This document shows positions 16,654-25,065 of a DNA stretch of 64,000 bases, piece after piece; the first letter of the stretch is position 1; each line of letters begins with the position of its first letter. The notes beneath the pieces are model-generated. The model had not been told where the DNA came from. It saw nothing but the letters and a program-made list of their open reading frames with translations, and did no database searches. Origin of the DNA: Verrucomicrobiota bacterium (GTDB lineage: Bacteria; Verrucomicrobiota; Verrucomicrobiia; Limisphaerales; UBA9464); NCBI GenBank assembly GCA_947471985.1, contig CANIZL010000006.1:40155-104154 (forward strand). Direction: 5' to 3'. Made by a program: the position numbers and the translations under genes.

Positions 16654-18378
16654 GTGGAATCCCCGCTCCGACTTCTTTTGCGCATCAGCCTGGTGGGTGC
16701 GTGGCGACGGCTCGGCTCCGTGCGACAGCAATCCAAATTGCTGGTGCTGTTCATCAGTGTTTTTCTGGTCGGCTACCTCGCCTTTTCCTACGGCTTGTTT
16801 CGGCTGGGACTGGGCTTCATCAATCGATTTCCCGGATTGGGCCCGCTGTTGGTGGAACGATTGTTGTTCCTGTTGTTCGCGTTTCTCTTCGCGCTGTTGC
16901 TGCTGTCGAATCTGGTCATTGCGTACACCAACCTGTTCCGCAATCGCGAGACGCAGTTTCTGCTGACGGCGCCGGTGCCGGTCCAGACGGTGTTTCGGTG
17001 GAAATGCCTCGAGAGCCTGGTGCTGGCCTCGTGGGCCTTCCTGTTTCTGATCGCACCCCTCCTGGTGGCTTACGGGCAGACGGTGCGCGTGGCGTGGCAC
17101 TTTTATCCGGCGGTGGCTGTTTTGGTGGGCCTGTTCATCGTACTGCCGGGTGTCCTGGGGGCGACCGGCGCCATCTGGTTGGCCCGGTTTGTGGATCGAC
17201 GCACGTTTCAGGTGCTGGTGGCCGTGGTTTTCGTGGGCGGAATCGGAGCGCTGTGGTGGAACCTGCGTCCGCCGCCGGCCGTTGACGAGGCGGCGGATGC
17301 GCGGGTGCTGAATGTGATCGACCGATTGCTCAACAACACCAGCCTGGCCCACGCGCCCTGGCTGCCGAGTTACTGGCTGAGTGCCAGCGTCGAGAATTGG
17401 GCGGAGGGTGCGCTGAGCACAGCCTTGTTCTTTGCCTTGGTGCTGCTCAGTCACGTGCTGTTTTTCGGTCTGCTGGCCTTCACGCAAACGGGGGCGGCGT
17501 TTGCGACGGCGGCCGATCTGGTGCAGAGCCGGGGCGGTCTGCTGGCCCACTGGACGTGGTGGCGGCGTCGCAGTGTCGCCACCGCCGGTGCGGCGCCGGG
17601 GTATCCGCCGGATGGACTCGATCGTGCGCTGTCGTGGCTGGGACTGCGACCCGCCACGCGGGCGCATGTCACCAAGGATCTGCGGCTGTTCTTTCGCGAC
17701 ACCACCCAGTGGGCCCAGACGGCGCTGCTCTTCGGGCTGCTGGCGGTTTACGTGTTGAATCTGCGGCAGTTCACGCGCCGGATGGATGTGCCCTTCTGGC
17801 TGAATGCCGTGTCCTTTCTCAACCTCGGGGCGTGCGCGTTGAATGTGGCGACCATCTCGACCCGCTTCGTCTTCCCGCAGTTTTCCCTCGAAGGCCGGCG
17901 GGTCTGGCTGGTGGGTCTCGCCCCACTGGGCTTGCCCCGGGTGCTGGCGTTGAAATTTCGGATTGCCGCCGGACTGGCCCTGCTGCTGGCGTTGCCGTTG
18001 CTGGTGTTGTCGACGCGGCTCCTGCAACTCGGCTGGTCGCGGACAGTCTTCTTCGCGGTCGCCATCACCTGCATGACCTTCACGCTCAACGGACTCGCCA
18101 CGGGGCTGGGTGCTTTGTATCCGAATTTCCGTGAAACCAATCCTTCCAAAATCGTCAGCGGCTTTGGGGGCACGCTCACCCTCATCCTGAGTTTTGGGTA
18201 CATTTTGGGCGGTGTGGTGGTGTTGGCGGTGGGTTCGCCGTGGAGTTGGCGGGGGGACGGCGGGTTCCTGGTGGGGCGGGCCGTGGTGTCGTGGTCGGTG
18301 TTTCTCCTGTTGAGCGCCCTGATGGGCATCGTCCCGTATCGCCTGGGGCAGCGACAGGTGGCGCGTCTGGAACTGTAA
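16654..18378 (+). CDS. ABC transporter membrane subunit
   Basis: A 574-residue very hydrophobic protein with roughly 10-12 predicted membrane segments and a loop of basic and Pro/Gly residues around 300-340. It starts with GTG 10 bp after the ATPase gene, which supports its role as that ATPase's permease partner. The size and organisation (two bundles split by a cytoplasmic loop) resemble the large permeases of putative ABC-2-like exporters. I see no motif that reveals the substrate. Its 3' end lies 56 bp before the MlaE-like gene, so it could share a transcript with the lipid-transport operon. Confidence 0.82.
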   Translation: MESPLRLLLRISLVGAWRRLGSVRQQSKLLVLFISVFLVGYLAFSYGLFRLGLGFINRFPGLGPLLVERLLFLLFAFLFALLLLSNLVIAYTNLFRNRETQFLLTAPVPVQTVFRWKCLESLVLASWAFLFLIAPLLVAYGQTVRVAWHFYPAVAVLVGLFIVLPGVLGATGAIWLARFVDRRTFQVLVAVVFVGGIGALWWNLRPPPAVDEAADARVLNVIDRLLNNTSLAHAPWLPSYWLSASVENWAEGALSTALFFALVLLSHVLFFGLLAFTQTGAAFATAADLVQSRGGLLAHWTWWRRRSVATAGAAPGYPPDGLDRALSWLGLRPATRAHVTKDLRLFFRDTTQWAQTALLFGLLAVYVLNLRQFTRRMDVPFWLNAVSFLNLGACALNVATISTRFVFPQFSLEGRRVWLVGLAPLGLPRVLALKFRIAAGLALLLALPLLVLSTRLLQLGWSRTVFFAVAITCMTFTLNGLATGLGALYPNFRETNPSKIVSGFGGTLTLILSFGYILGGVVVLAVGSPWSWRGDGGFLVGRAVVSWSVFLLLSALMGIVPYRLGQRQVARLEL

Positions 18379-18434
18379 AATCACGGTTTCGGTTGAACCT
18401 TGGCCGAACGCCCTCACTCTTACGGGCGACGTAC

Positions 18435-19208
18435 ATGGCGATGTTACAGGGGATCACCAGTGGATTGAACGGTCTCGGCGAGCTCATTTTGATGGCTGGC
18501 GAGGCGATTCGCTCCGTGCGGTATCGTCGTCCCAACTGGCATGACCTCCTGGTGCAGTTGCATTTTGTCGGGGTGAAGAGCCAGTCGGTGGTGCTGACCA
18601 CGGGGGCGGCGACGGGCATGGTCTTGTGCGCCCAGACTTTCTTCCAGTTTCACAAGGTGAAGATGGACACGGCCACGGGCGCCGTGGTGAGCGTGGGCAT
18701 GAGCAGCGAATTGGGTCCGGTGCTCGCGGCCTTGATGCTCACCGGCCGGGTGGGTGGCGCGATGGCGGCGGAGTTGGGTACGATGAAGGTCACGGAGCAG
18801 ATCGATGCACTCCGCACATTGGCGACCCATCCGGTGGATTACCTCGTGGTACCCCGGCTGATGGCTCTGCTGCTGGCGGCGCCGCTGCTGACTGCGCAAT
18901 CCGTGGTGATCGGAATTTTCGCCAGTTACCTGGTGGGCACGCGCCTGCTGGGTATCGATGGCGCGTATTACCTGGCCAACATGGTCAAGTTCACCAGTCC
19001 GCTCGATGTGGTCACCGGGCTGATCAAATCGCTAATGTTCGGTGGGATCATCGCCCTGGTCAGCTGCTACAAAGGGCTCGATACGCGCGGTGGGGCGGAA
19101 GGCGTGGGGCGCGCCACCACGGAAGCCGTTGTGGTGTCGAGCATTGCCATCCTCATCAGCAATTTCTTCCTCACTTTGTTTCTCACCCGCTTGTTCAAGG
19201 GTGTGTGA
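18435..19208 (+). CDS. mlaE: MlaE/YrbE-type ABC permease (MCE lipid transport)
   Basis: A 257-residue MlaE family permease. The diagnostic central block is present: ELGPVLAALMLTGRVGGAMA, then AAELGTMKVTEQIDAL and a PR-type turn before the next helix. MlaE forms the inner-membrane channel of the Mla/MCE system, which moves phospholipids between the inner and outer membranes. I used the ATG at 18435 (another lies at 18441). A longer upstream frame exists but overlaps the preceding gene and lacks family similarity. It is followed by MlaF-like and MlaD-like genes in the canonical E-F-D order. Confidence 0.93.
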   Translation: MAMLQGITSGLNGLGELILMAGEAIRSVRYRRPNWHDLLVQLHFVGVKSQSVVLTTGAATGMVLCAQTFFQFHKVKMDTATGAVVSVGMSSELGPVLAALMLTGRVGGAMAAELGTMKVTEQIDALRTLATHPVDYLVVPRLMALLLAAPLLTAQSVVIGIFASYLVGTRLLGIDGAYYLANMVKFTSPLDVVTGLIKSLMFGGIIALVSCYKGLDTRGGAEGVGRATTEAVVVSSIAILISNFFLTLFLTRLFKGV

Positions 19209-19247
19209 AAACGGTTCCCGCCACCGCCCATTCCCAGAGCCCCCGCC

Positions 19248-19994
19248 ATGATTGAAGTGCGCGATGTTCGGAAGAATTTCGGGACCCAGGAGGTGCTCCG
19301 GGGGGTGTCCCTGCGCATTGAAACCGGCGAGGCCGTGGTCATCATCGGCCGGTCGGGCGGTGGCAAGAGCATCCTGCTGAAGCATCTGATCGGACTGCTG
19401 CAGCCGGATGTGGGCGAGGTGCTGGTGGACGGACGGGATCTGGCGCACCTGTCGGAGCGCGAATTGCTGAAGGTGCGGCGCAAGTTCGGCATGCTGTTCC
19501 AGGGCGCGGCACTGTTTGATTCCCAGACCGTCTACGAAAACGTCAGCTTCGTTCTGCGCCGCGAAGGCCGGCACACGAAGGGGGAGATCGATAAATTGGT
19601 GGCCGAGGCGCTGTCGATGGTGGAGCTGTCGGGCATCGAACAAAAGAAGCCCGCGGAACTCTCCGGCGGCATGCGCAAACGCGTCGGTCTCGCCCGCGCG
19701 ATCGTTTATCGTCCGGAAATCCTGCTGTATGACGAACCTACCACCGGGTTGGATCCGGTGGCCGGTGACCGGATCGACAAGTTGATCCGCCGCGTGTGGG
19801 ACAACTTGAACGTCACCAGCATTGCGGTCACTCACGACATGAAGAGCGCCCGGACGATCAGCAATCGCATCCTAATGTTGCACGAAGGACGGATCTACGC
19901 CGAAGGCCCGACGGCGAGCCTGCTGGCCTCCACCGATCCGGTGGTTTACAACTTTGTGAATGGCATCTCGCTGGATGCCACCGGTCACGCCTGA
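19248..19994 (+). CDS. mlaF: MlaF-type ABC ATPase
   Basis: A 248-residue ATPase of the Mla/MCE lipid transporter. Walker A is GRSGGGKSILLKHL, the family-typical form with Gly-Gly rather than Gly-Ala. The signature is LSGGMRKRVGLARA, where GGM is characteristic of MlaF/TTG2A, and Walker B is ILLYDEPTTGLDP. It powers lipid movement through MlaE. The ATG lies 39 bp after the mlaE stop, and mlaD follows 30 bp downstream. I see no MlaB (STAS) gene nearby, as in many non-proteobacterial systems. Confidence 0.94.
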   Translation: MIEVRDVRKNFGTQEVLRGVSLRIETGEAVVIIGRSGGGKSILLKHLIGLLQPDVGEVLVDGRDLAHLSERELLKVRRKFGMLFQGAALFDSQTVYENVSFVLRREGRHTKGEIDKLVAEALSMVELSGIEQKKPAELSGGMRKRVGLARAIVYRPEILLYDEPTTGLDPVAGDRIDKLIRRVWDNLNVTSIAVTHDMKSARTISNRILMLHEGRIYAEGPTASLLASTDPVVYNFVNGISLDATGHA

Positions 19995-20024
19995 AGCCCC
20001 TGGCTCTTCCTCCCCACTCTGCTC

Positions 20025-21041
20025 ATGGAAAACTCCTCACTTGCCCGCAAGGTCGGCCTTTTTGGTTTCGTTGGCCTGCTGCTGATCGGCCTGCTCCTGG
20101 TGAACTTCAGCCGGGGCGCTGCGTTTTGGAAGCCCCGCTATGAGATCACAGTCCGGGCGGAGGGTGTGGGGGGCTTGAAGCCTGGCGCCTTCATCATGAT
20201 GTCCGGCGTCCCCATCGGAACCGTGAATCATCTCATCCTGAATGACGACGGGCGCAAGGTGCTGATTGAATGTGCGATTGAGTCCCAGTACAAGATTCAT
20301 GCGGATGCGAGATTCGAGATCGAGCAGAGCGGCTTTCTGGGGGATCAATTCGTCTCCGTCACCCCCCAGGCCAACCGCGCGCCGGAATTGCGAGATGGCG
20401 GCTCGGTGGATGCCGCCAAGCCCTTCAGCATGAGCGAGGCTTTGCGTAGCGCGGTCAGCCTCATGCAACGGTTGGAGGGCGCGGCGACCAAGCTCGATGG
20501 AGCGGTGGGGCGCATGGACAAGGGGATTTTCTCCGATGCCGTCATTGCCAACCTGACCAATACCATCGCCAATGCGCGGCGGGTCTCCGAGCGGGCGGAC
20601 TCGGCCCTCCGCAGCGTGGAGCAACTCATCCAATCGAACACGCCGTTGATCGAAGGTTCCCTCAGCAACGTGCAGGCCTTTTCCGGACGCTTGAATGACT
20701 TCGCCGGCCGGATGGATGCCCTGACGGTGCAGATGAGCGGGGTGATCTCCAACGCGGATACGGTGATCCTGAGCAACAAGGCGGATCTCCAGATCATTGT
20801 CTCCAACGTGAAAGGGGCGACGGCGGATCTGAAGGGCTTGTCCGGGGATCTCCAGAATGGGCGCGGCGTGGCGGGTGCACTCTTGAAGGATCCCGCGATG
20901 CAGGATCGGTTTCGGGATTTGATGGGGAATCTGACCGTGCTCTCCAGCAACCTCAGCGCCAACGGCATTTTTTGGAAACCGCGGACGGTCCGGGTGTTGA
21001 CCAACGATCTGCGCCACCCGTCCCGCGGATTGCTGCGCTAG
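20025..21041 (+). CDS. mlaD: MlaD-type MCE-domain lipid-binding protein
   Basis: A 338-residue protein with one N-terminal membrane anchor (about 9-30) and a single MCE domain (~37-130: VRAEGVGGLKPGAFIMMSGV, PIGTV, FEIEQSGFLGDQFVSV). A long, largely helical C-terminal part (~140-320) is rich in Asn, Ala and Ser and may form a coiled coil or barrel. MCE proteins make hexameric rings that contact lipids in the periplasm. At ~340 residues it is much longer than E. coli MlaD (~180), closer to chloroplast TGD2-like or tunnel-forming variants, which may be long enough to span part of the periplasm without a shuttle protein. Confidence 0.92.
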   Translation: MENSSLARKVGLFGFVGLLLIGLLLVNFSRGAAFWKPRYEITVRAEGVGGLKPGAFIMMSGVPIGTVNHLILNDDGRKVLIECAIESQYKIHADARFEIEQSGFLGDQFVSVTPQANRAPELRDGGSVDAAKPFSMSEALRSAVSLMQRLEGAATKLDGAVGRMDKGIFSDAVIANLTNTIANARRVSERADSALRSVEQLIQSNTPLIEGSLSNVQAFSGRLNDFAGRMDALTVQMSGVISNADTVILSNKADLQIIVSNVKGATADLKGLSGDLQNGRGVAGALLKDPAMQDRFRDLMGNLTVLSSNLSANGIFWKPRTVRVLTNDLRHPSRGLLR

Positions 21042-21109
21042 TCCGCGGCAACCGCCGCCGCCCATTACTTCGGTGCGCCAGCCGGGAAATCGCTGGCTAG
21101 TCTGTCCTC

Positions 21110-21877
21110 ATGTTACGCTTGGTGGAGAACCTCCTTCAACCCACGGGACTTCTTTGGGTCCTGCTTTGGGTGGCAGCGGTCGTGCTGTTTCGACGAGGCC
21201 AATACCGCTGGAGTTTCCTGTCCCTGGTGCTCGCGGCCGGGCTGTGGGGAGTGGGAGCAACGCCCTTGCCGGCGAAACTACTGGCGGACCTCGAACGTCC
21301 CTATGTGGCACTGGCGCGGAATCCCCCGGCGGCGGACGCCGTGGTCATGCTGGGCGGCACGCACGACTATTCCCCGCGGACGTTGTTGCCGATGAATTTC
21401 GGCGGCAGCGTGGATCGGGTCACCACCGCCCTGGAGTTGATCCGGACCGGCCGTGCCCGGGCCTTGGTGCTCGGCGGCGCGTACTACCGTTTGCGGGGCG
21501 AGGAACGACCCGATTCGGAACTGCTGGAGCAGTGGATGCGCGATTGGCATCTGCCCACCGGGGAATTGATCCGCCTGAGCACCTGCGCGAATACCCGGGA
21601 CGAAGCCGAGCGGGTGGCGCGCCTGGTTCGGGAACGCGGCTGGCGCCGGGTGCTGCTTGTGAGCACCGCCTGCCACCTGCGCCGGGGCGAAGGGACCTTT
21701 CGGCGGATGGGCATCGACGTAATCCCCGTGGGGTGCGATTTTCAGGGGCTCGACGCCCTCGACAATCCCGACTCGCTCTGGCGGGTGATTCCGGAGGGTA
21801 ACAACCTGAACTGGTTTCAATCTTGGTTTCACGAGGTCGTGGGCTGGTGGTGGTACCGCTTGAAAGGTTGGCTCTGA
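21110..21877 (+). CDS. YdcF/ElyC-like DUF218 membrane protein
   Basis: A 255-residue protein with two N-terminal hydrophobic segments (~10-50) and a DUF218 domain (~72-235). The domain shows AVVMLGGTHDYSPRT, a D-R-V-T helix, ALVLGGAYYR, a conserved N-T-R-D-E-A-E segment and LLVSTACHLRR. The family includes SanA, ElyC and YdcF, which affect envelope integrity and peptidoglycan or polysaccharide precursor metabolism; the reaction is unproven. Its own CTAGTCTG sequence lies just upstream (21097-21104), consistent with a separate promoter. Confidence 0.85.
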   Translation: MLRLVENLLQPTGLLWVLLWVAAVVLFRRGQYRWSFLSLVLAAGLWGVGATPLPAKLLADLERPYVALARNPPAADAVVMLGGTHDYSPRTLLPMNFGGSVDRVTTALELIRTGRARALVLGGAYYRLRGEERPDSELLEQWMRDWHLPTGELIRLSTCANTRDEAERVARLVRERGWRRVLLVSTACHLRRGEGTFRRMGIDVIPVGCDFQGLDALDNPDSLWRVIPEGNNLNWFQSWFHEVVGWWWYRLKGWL

Positions 21878-21927
21878 TCCCTGTTTTCCCGTTGGCAAGG
21901 TGAGGAAACTGCGGCCAGCTTGCGATT

Positions 21928-23151
21928 GTGTCCGTCGTTACCGCCCAGGCTGCTGCCTTGAAGCGAACCGTGACGGTGCAGTGGCTGCATCAGGTCCATT
22001 TCACCGAGCATGTGTTCGCGTCCGGCAATTCGTTGCTACGTGACGTCCTGCTGCAGGGCGTCGAAGGCGCCGCGCGCTCGCGGGTCAAGGTGCTGGTGGT
22101 GGTCGACGAGGGTTTGAACCGGGCGCTCGCGCATCTTACGACCGAGATCACTTCCTATTTTGCCGGTCACGCCGGTCAGTTGGAATTGGTTTGCCCGCCC
22201 GTCAGTTTGGAGGGCGGCGAAGTCGTGAAGAACGCGTACTTTCGGGTGTCGGAGGTGCATGCGTTGATCGAGCGGTATCACATCGACCGGCACAATTACG
22301 TGCTGGCGGTGGGCGGGGGAGCCTTGCTCGACATGGTGGGTTTGGCTGCGGCCACCGCGCATCGCGGGGTGCGTTTGGTGCGGTTGCCGACCACCACGCT
22401 GGCCCAGGATGATTCCGGCGTCGGGGTGAAGAACGGCATCAATGCCTTCGGGAAGAAGAATTTCATCGGCACCTTTGCGCCGCCGCATGCGGTCATCAAT
22501 GACTTTGCCTTCCTCACGACACTGGGCGCGCGGGACAAACGCGCCGGATACGTCGAAGCGGTGAAGGTCGCCTGCATTCGCGACGCGGCGTTTTTTGGCG
22601 AACTCGAAGCGCAGGCCGCGGCGCTGGCCCGGTTTGAACCGGGGCCGATGAAACGGCTGATCCACCGGAGCGCCGAATTACATCTCAACCACATCACGAC
22701 CAGTGGTGATGCGTTTGAGATGGGCAGCGCGCGGCCCCTCGATTTCGGACATTGGGCGGCGCACAAGCTGGAGCAACTGAGCGAATACCGCGTGCGGCAC
22801 GGCGAGGCCGTGGCGATCGGTCTGGCGCTCGATACGCTGTATTCGGCCGAGCAGGGGTACCTGAGCGCGGCGGAGGCCGAACGGATCCTCAGCCTGATGG
22901 AGAACCTGGGCTTTGATCTTTACGTCCAGGAGTTGTTCCACTCCGACACGGCCGGCCAGTTGCTGGTGCTCATGGGGCTGGAGGAATTTCGGGAGCATCT
23001 CGGCGGGGAGCTGACCATTACCCTGCTCCGGCGGATTGGCGAGGGCTTCGAAGTGCACGAAATGGATCCCCGGGTGGTGGAACGATGCATGCAGATGCTG
23101 CGTCGCCGGCACGAGGGCCGGGCCGGCAGCGTGACGCGGCTGATGGCGTGA
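21928..23151 (+). CDS. 3-dehydroquinate synthase-like sugar-phosphate cyclase (EboD-like)
   Basis: A 407-residue member of the dehydroquinate synthase superfamily. NAD-binding GGGALLDMVGLAAA, LPTTTLAQDDSGVGVKNG, KKNFIGTFAPP, the metal-ligand glutamate in GYVEAVKVAC, and His residues in DFGHWAAHKLE and RHGEAVAIG are all visible, so the Zn-binding set is intact. DSGVGVKN replaces the DSSVGGKT of true AroB, and FGHWAAHKLE replaces FGHTIGHAIE. From memory this pattern is like EboD of the eustigmatophyte/bacterial ebo cluster rather than shikimate-pathway AroB. No other ebo gene is visible here. Translation starts at a GTG. Confidence 0.8.
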   Translation: MSVVTAQAAALKRTVTVQWLHQVHFTEHVFASGNSLLRDVLLQGVEGAARSRVKVLVVVDEGLNRALAHLTTEITSYFAGHAGQLELVCPPVSLEGGEVVKNAYFRVSEVHALIERYHIDRHNYVLAVGGGALLDMVGLAAATAHRGVRLVRLPTTTLAQDDSGVGVKNGINAFGKKNFIGTFAPPHAVINDFAFLTTLGARDKRAGYVEAVKVACIRDAAFFGELEAQAAALARFEPGPMKRLIHRSAELHLNHITTSGDAFEMGSARPLDFGHWAAHKLEQLSEYRVRHGEAVAIGLALDTLYSAEQGYLSAAEAERILSLMENLGFDLYVQELFHSDTAGQLLVLMGLEEFREHLGGELTITLLRRIGEGFEVHEMDPRVVERCMQMLRRRHEGRAGSVTRLMA

Positions 23152-23187
23152 ACCGCTGTCGCTGACCGGGGCTGGCCGCCCGCCGGA

Positions 23188-23421
23188 TCAGTAATGCGGC
23201 GGTTTGGTGGTGGCGGCCTGCGGGCGATCCAGCTCCTGGTTATTTACCGTCTCGTCCAATTGATCCAGGCGCTTTTGGAGTCGGGCCAGGGTTTTCGCCT
23301 GCGCCACGACCACCGAGTTCAGGGCGTCATAGTTCCGCTCCAGATGTGCCAGAGCGGCTTCGAGATCGGTCAGGCGGGCCGCTTCGGACGGGGTGCCACC
23401 GGGTTTCGTTTCAGATTTCAT
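23188..23421 (-). CDS. slyX: SlyX family protein
   Basis: A 77-residue coiled-coil protein: L-T-D-L-E-A-A-L-A-H-L-E heptads, then ALNSVVVAQAKTLARLQKRL, ending in the PPHY tetrapeptide that is the hallmark of SlyX. Function is unknown; E. coli slyX neighbours slyD. The ATG at 23421 lies inside the end of the upstream gene, overlapping by 11 bp, which suggests translational coupling. It is the last gene of a three-gene minus-strand operon and ends 36 bp from the oppositely oriented EboD-like gene. Confidence 0.88.
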   Translation of the reverse strand: MKSETKPGGTPSEAARLTDLEAALAHLERNYDALNSVVVAQAKTLARLQKRLDQLDETVNNQELDRPQAATTKPPHY

Positions 23422-23647
23422 CGCCGCGATCCGTGAAGAACAAGAGGTAGGCCCGATCGTAGTCCGCCGTTGGCACCAAGACCCGCACGTCGCGATCCAG
23501 ATCGCCATCACCGGGCAGCGAGGGATCCACAAACTCACTGGTTGCCGCGATTCCGTGCTGTTCCAGCCAGCTTACCAGCAGGTCCGTTTTGATGAACGGA
23601 CCCGTGAAGAATTCGCGGTGCGCGGCCGCGCCGTCGGGCGCGGTCAC
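23411..23647 (-). CDS. Small DUF2007-like protein
   Basis: A 78-residue protein with the pattern of the DUF2007 'putative signal transducing protein' family: an N-terminal strand (REFFTGPFIK), an amphipathic helix (DLLVSWLEQHGI) and a later V-R-V-L-V strand plus helix. Its GTG start overlaps the TGA of the upstream substrate-binding protein gene (GTGA), and its own end overlaps slyX. Both are classic coupled junctions. Function unknown; the family call rests on pattern only. Confidence 0.65.
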   Translation of the reverse strand: MTAPDGAAAHREFFTGPFIKTDLLVSWLEQHGIAATSEFVDPSLPGDGDLDRDVRVLVPTADYDRAYLLFFTDRGDEI

Positions 23648-24825
23648 GGGTTGATGGTTTCGAGGTAGCGGAATTTACCCTTCTCCACCTGGAGAATCAC
23701 GGCCGCCTTCGAGGCGTTCCGTTCCGCATCGATGGTCGTGGCGCCGGTGACGCCATCGAAACCCTTGGTGGCGGCCAGGGCGGTCTTGAGCTTCGAGCCC
23801 TCCGTGCTGCCGGCGCGACGAATGCCGTCCGCGAGCACCATCATGGAATCGTAGCCCAAAGCCGCCATCGCGTCAGGCGCGGCGCCGTAGCGGGCCTTAT
23901 AGGCGGCGACGAACGCCTTGCTCTTCGCCGAGGCGACGTCGGGATGGTAATGGGTCGAGAAATAGTGCCCCTCCACCGCTTCCTTGCCGAGTTCGATCAG
24001 CTTGTCGGATTCCCAGCCGTCGCCGCCAAAGAAGGGGACGGGCAGACCGAGTTGCCGGGCCTGGATGCAGATGAGGGCGACGTCCGTGTAGTAACCCGGG
24101 ACGAACACGGCATCGGGCGTGGCGCCCTTGATGGTGGTCAACTGGGCTTTGAAATCCGCGTCACCGCCGTTGAAATCCAGTTCCACGACGATCTCGCCGC
24201 CGTTCTTCAGGTATTGCTGTTTGAAGTACTTCGCCAGGCCCTTGCTGTAATCGCTCTTGGCGTCGGTGAAGAGCGCCACGCGTCGGGCCTTCAGGGTCTT
24301 GGTGGCGAAGTTGGCCATCACCGTGCCCTGGAAGGGATCGATGAAACAGACGCGGAAGATATAGTCGCCCGTCTTGGTGACGTCCGGATTGGTGGAGGAC
24401 GGGGAGATCATGGGGACGCCGGCCCCCTGGCAGACGGGCGCGGCTTCGAGGGAGCGGCCCGAGGCCACTTCGCCGAGCACCGCCACGACGCCGTCGCGGG
24501 AGACCAGTTTGTTGACCACCGTTTGGGATTCGCCGGCCTTGGACTGGGTGTCCTCGGTGAGGAGTTTGAACTTCTTGCCCAGCACACCCCCGGCGGTGTT
24601 CAGCTCATCGACGGCGAGCACGGTGCCATTGTGGGAGGATTCCCCGAAGGCGGATTCCTTGCCGGTGAGAGAGGCGAATTCACCGACCTTGATGAGACCT
24701 TCGCCGCCCCCGCCTCCGCAGCCACCCACCAGCAGGGCGGCGGCACAGACCAGGCCGGACGAGTGACGAAGGAGGAATTCGCGGCGCGTGGCCGCACGAA
24801 GCAACAAGGAGGTAGCGTGTATCAT
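23644..24825 (-). CDS. Branched-chain amino acid-type ABC substrate-binding lipoprotein
   Basis: A 393-residue periplasmic binding protein of the LivJ/Peripla_BP_6 type. The leader carries a twin-arginine-like RREFLLRHSSG and a lipobox with Cys at about 36 (LLVGGC), followed by a Gly run. The mature part opens IKVGEFASLTGKESAFGE and contains SPSSTNPDVTKTGDYIFR, both typical of the family. The ligand is probably an amino acid, but no permease or ATPase of a Liv-type system is visible here, so the protein may work with a transporter encoded elsewhere or as a sensor domain. It heads an overlapping operon with the DUF2007-like gene and slyX. Confidence 0.9.
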   Translation of the reverse strand: MIHATSLLLRAATRREFLLRHSSGLVCAAALLVGGCGGGGGEGLIKVGEFASLTGKESAFGESSHNGTVLAVDELNTAGGVLGKKFKLLTEDTQSKAGESQTVVNKLVSRDGVVAVLGEVASGRSLEAAPVCQGAGVPMISPSSTNPDVTKTGDYIFRVCFIDPFQGTVMANFATKTLKARRVALFTDAKSDYSKGLAKYFKQQYLKNGGEIVVELDFNGGDADFKAQLTTIKGATPDAVFVPGYYTDVALICIQARQLGLPVPFFGGDGWESDKLIELGKEAVEGHYFSTHYHPDVASAKSKAFVAAYKARYGAAPDAMAALGYDSMMVLADGIRRAGSTEGSKLKTALAATKGFDGVTGATTIDAERNASKAAVILQVEKGKFRYLETINP

Positions 24826-25065
24826 GAGAGCGGATTCCGCGCACCATGCGCGACGGGCCCGCGGAGAATACGCGGCCCGAGGTGTGTTTCAACCGGCAAT
24901 GAAACGCAAGTGGGCGGGCGTGGGCGCCGGGGGTCGAGGGGAATGCTGCGATGGATGCGGTTGCCCGGCGAGGGAGTTGCGCCCCCGGGGACGGCGGGAC
25001 AGCTTCCGGGCTCACGAAGTCCCCTTCCTTCGGACGGGAGCTTCGGCTCCTGCGGGTGTTAGCGC
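24826..25065. promoter_or_regulatory. Divergent intergenic region with two hairpins
   Basis: A 240-bp gap between divergent genes that must hold promoters for both sides. An imperfect inverted repeat lies at 24854-24879 (CGGGCCCGCG / CGCGGCCCG with one bulged base). A GGAGC-TTCG-GCTCC hairpin at 25037-25050 lies 15 bp before the ATG at 25066 and may affect ribosome access to it. No convincing -35/-10 pair or operator was recognised. Confidence 0.4.

Noticed and set aside
14814..16754. Long minus-strand frame under DUF1501 and the ABC ATPase
   Set aside because: Same shadow effect; the sense genes have clear family motifs and the antisense translation does not.
24854..24879. Intrinsic terminator in the 24.8-25.1 kb divergent gap
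   Set aside because: The hairpin lies between divergent starts, where no transcript should end, and has no T-run.
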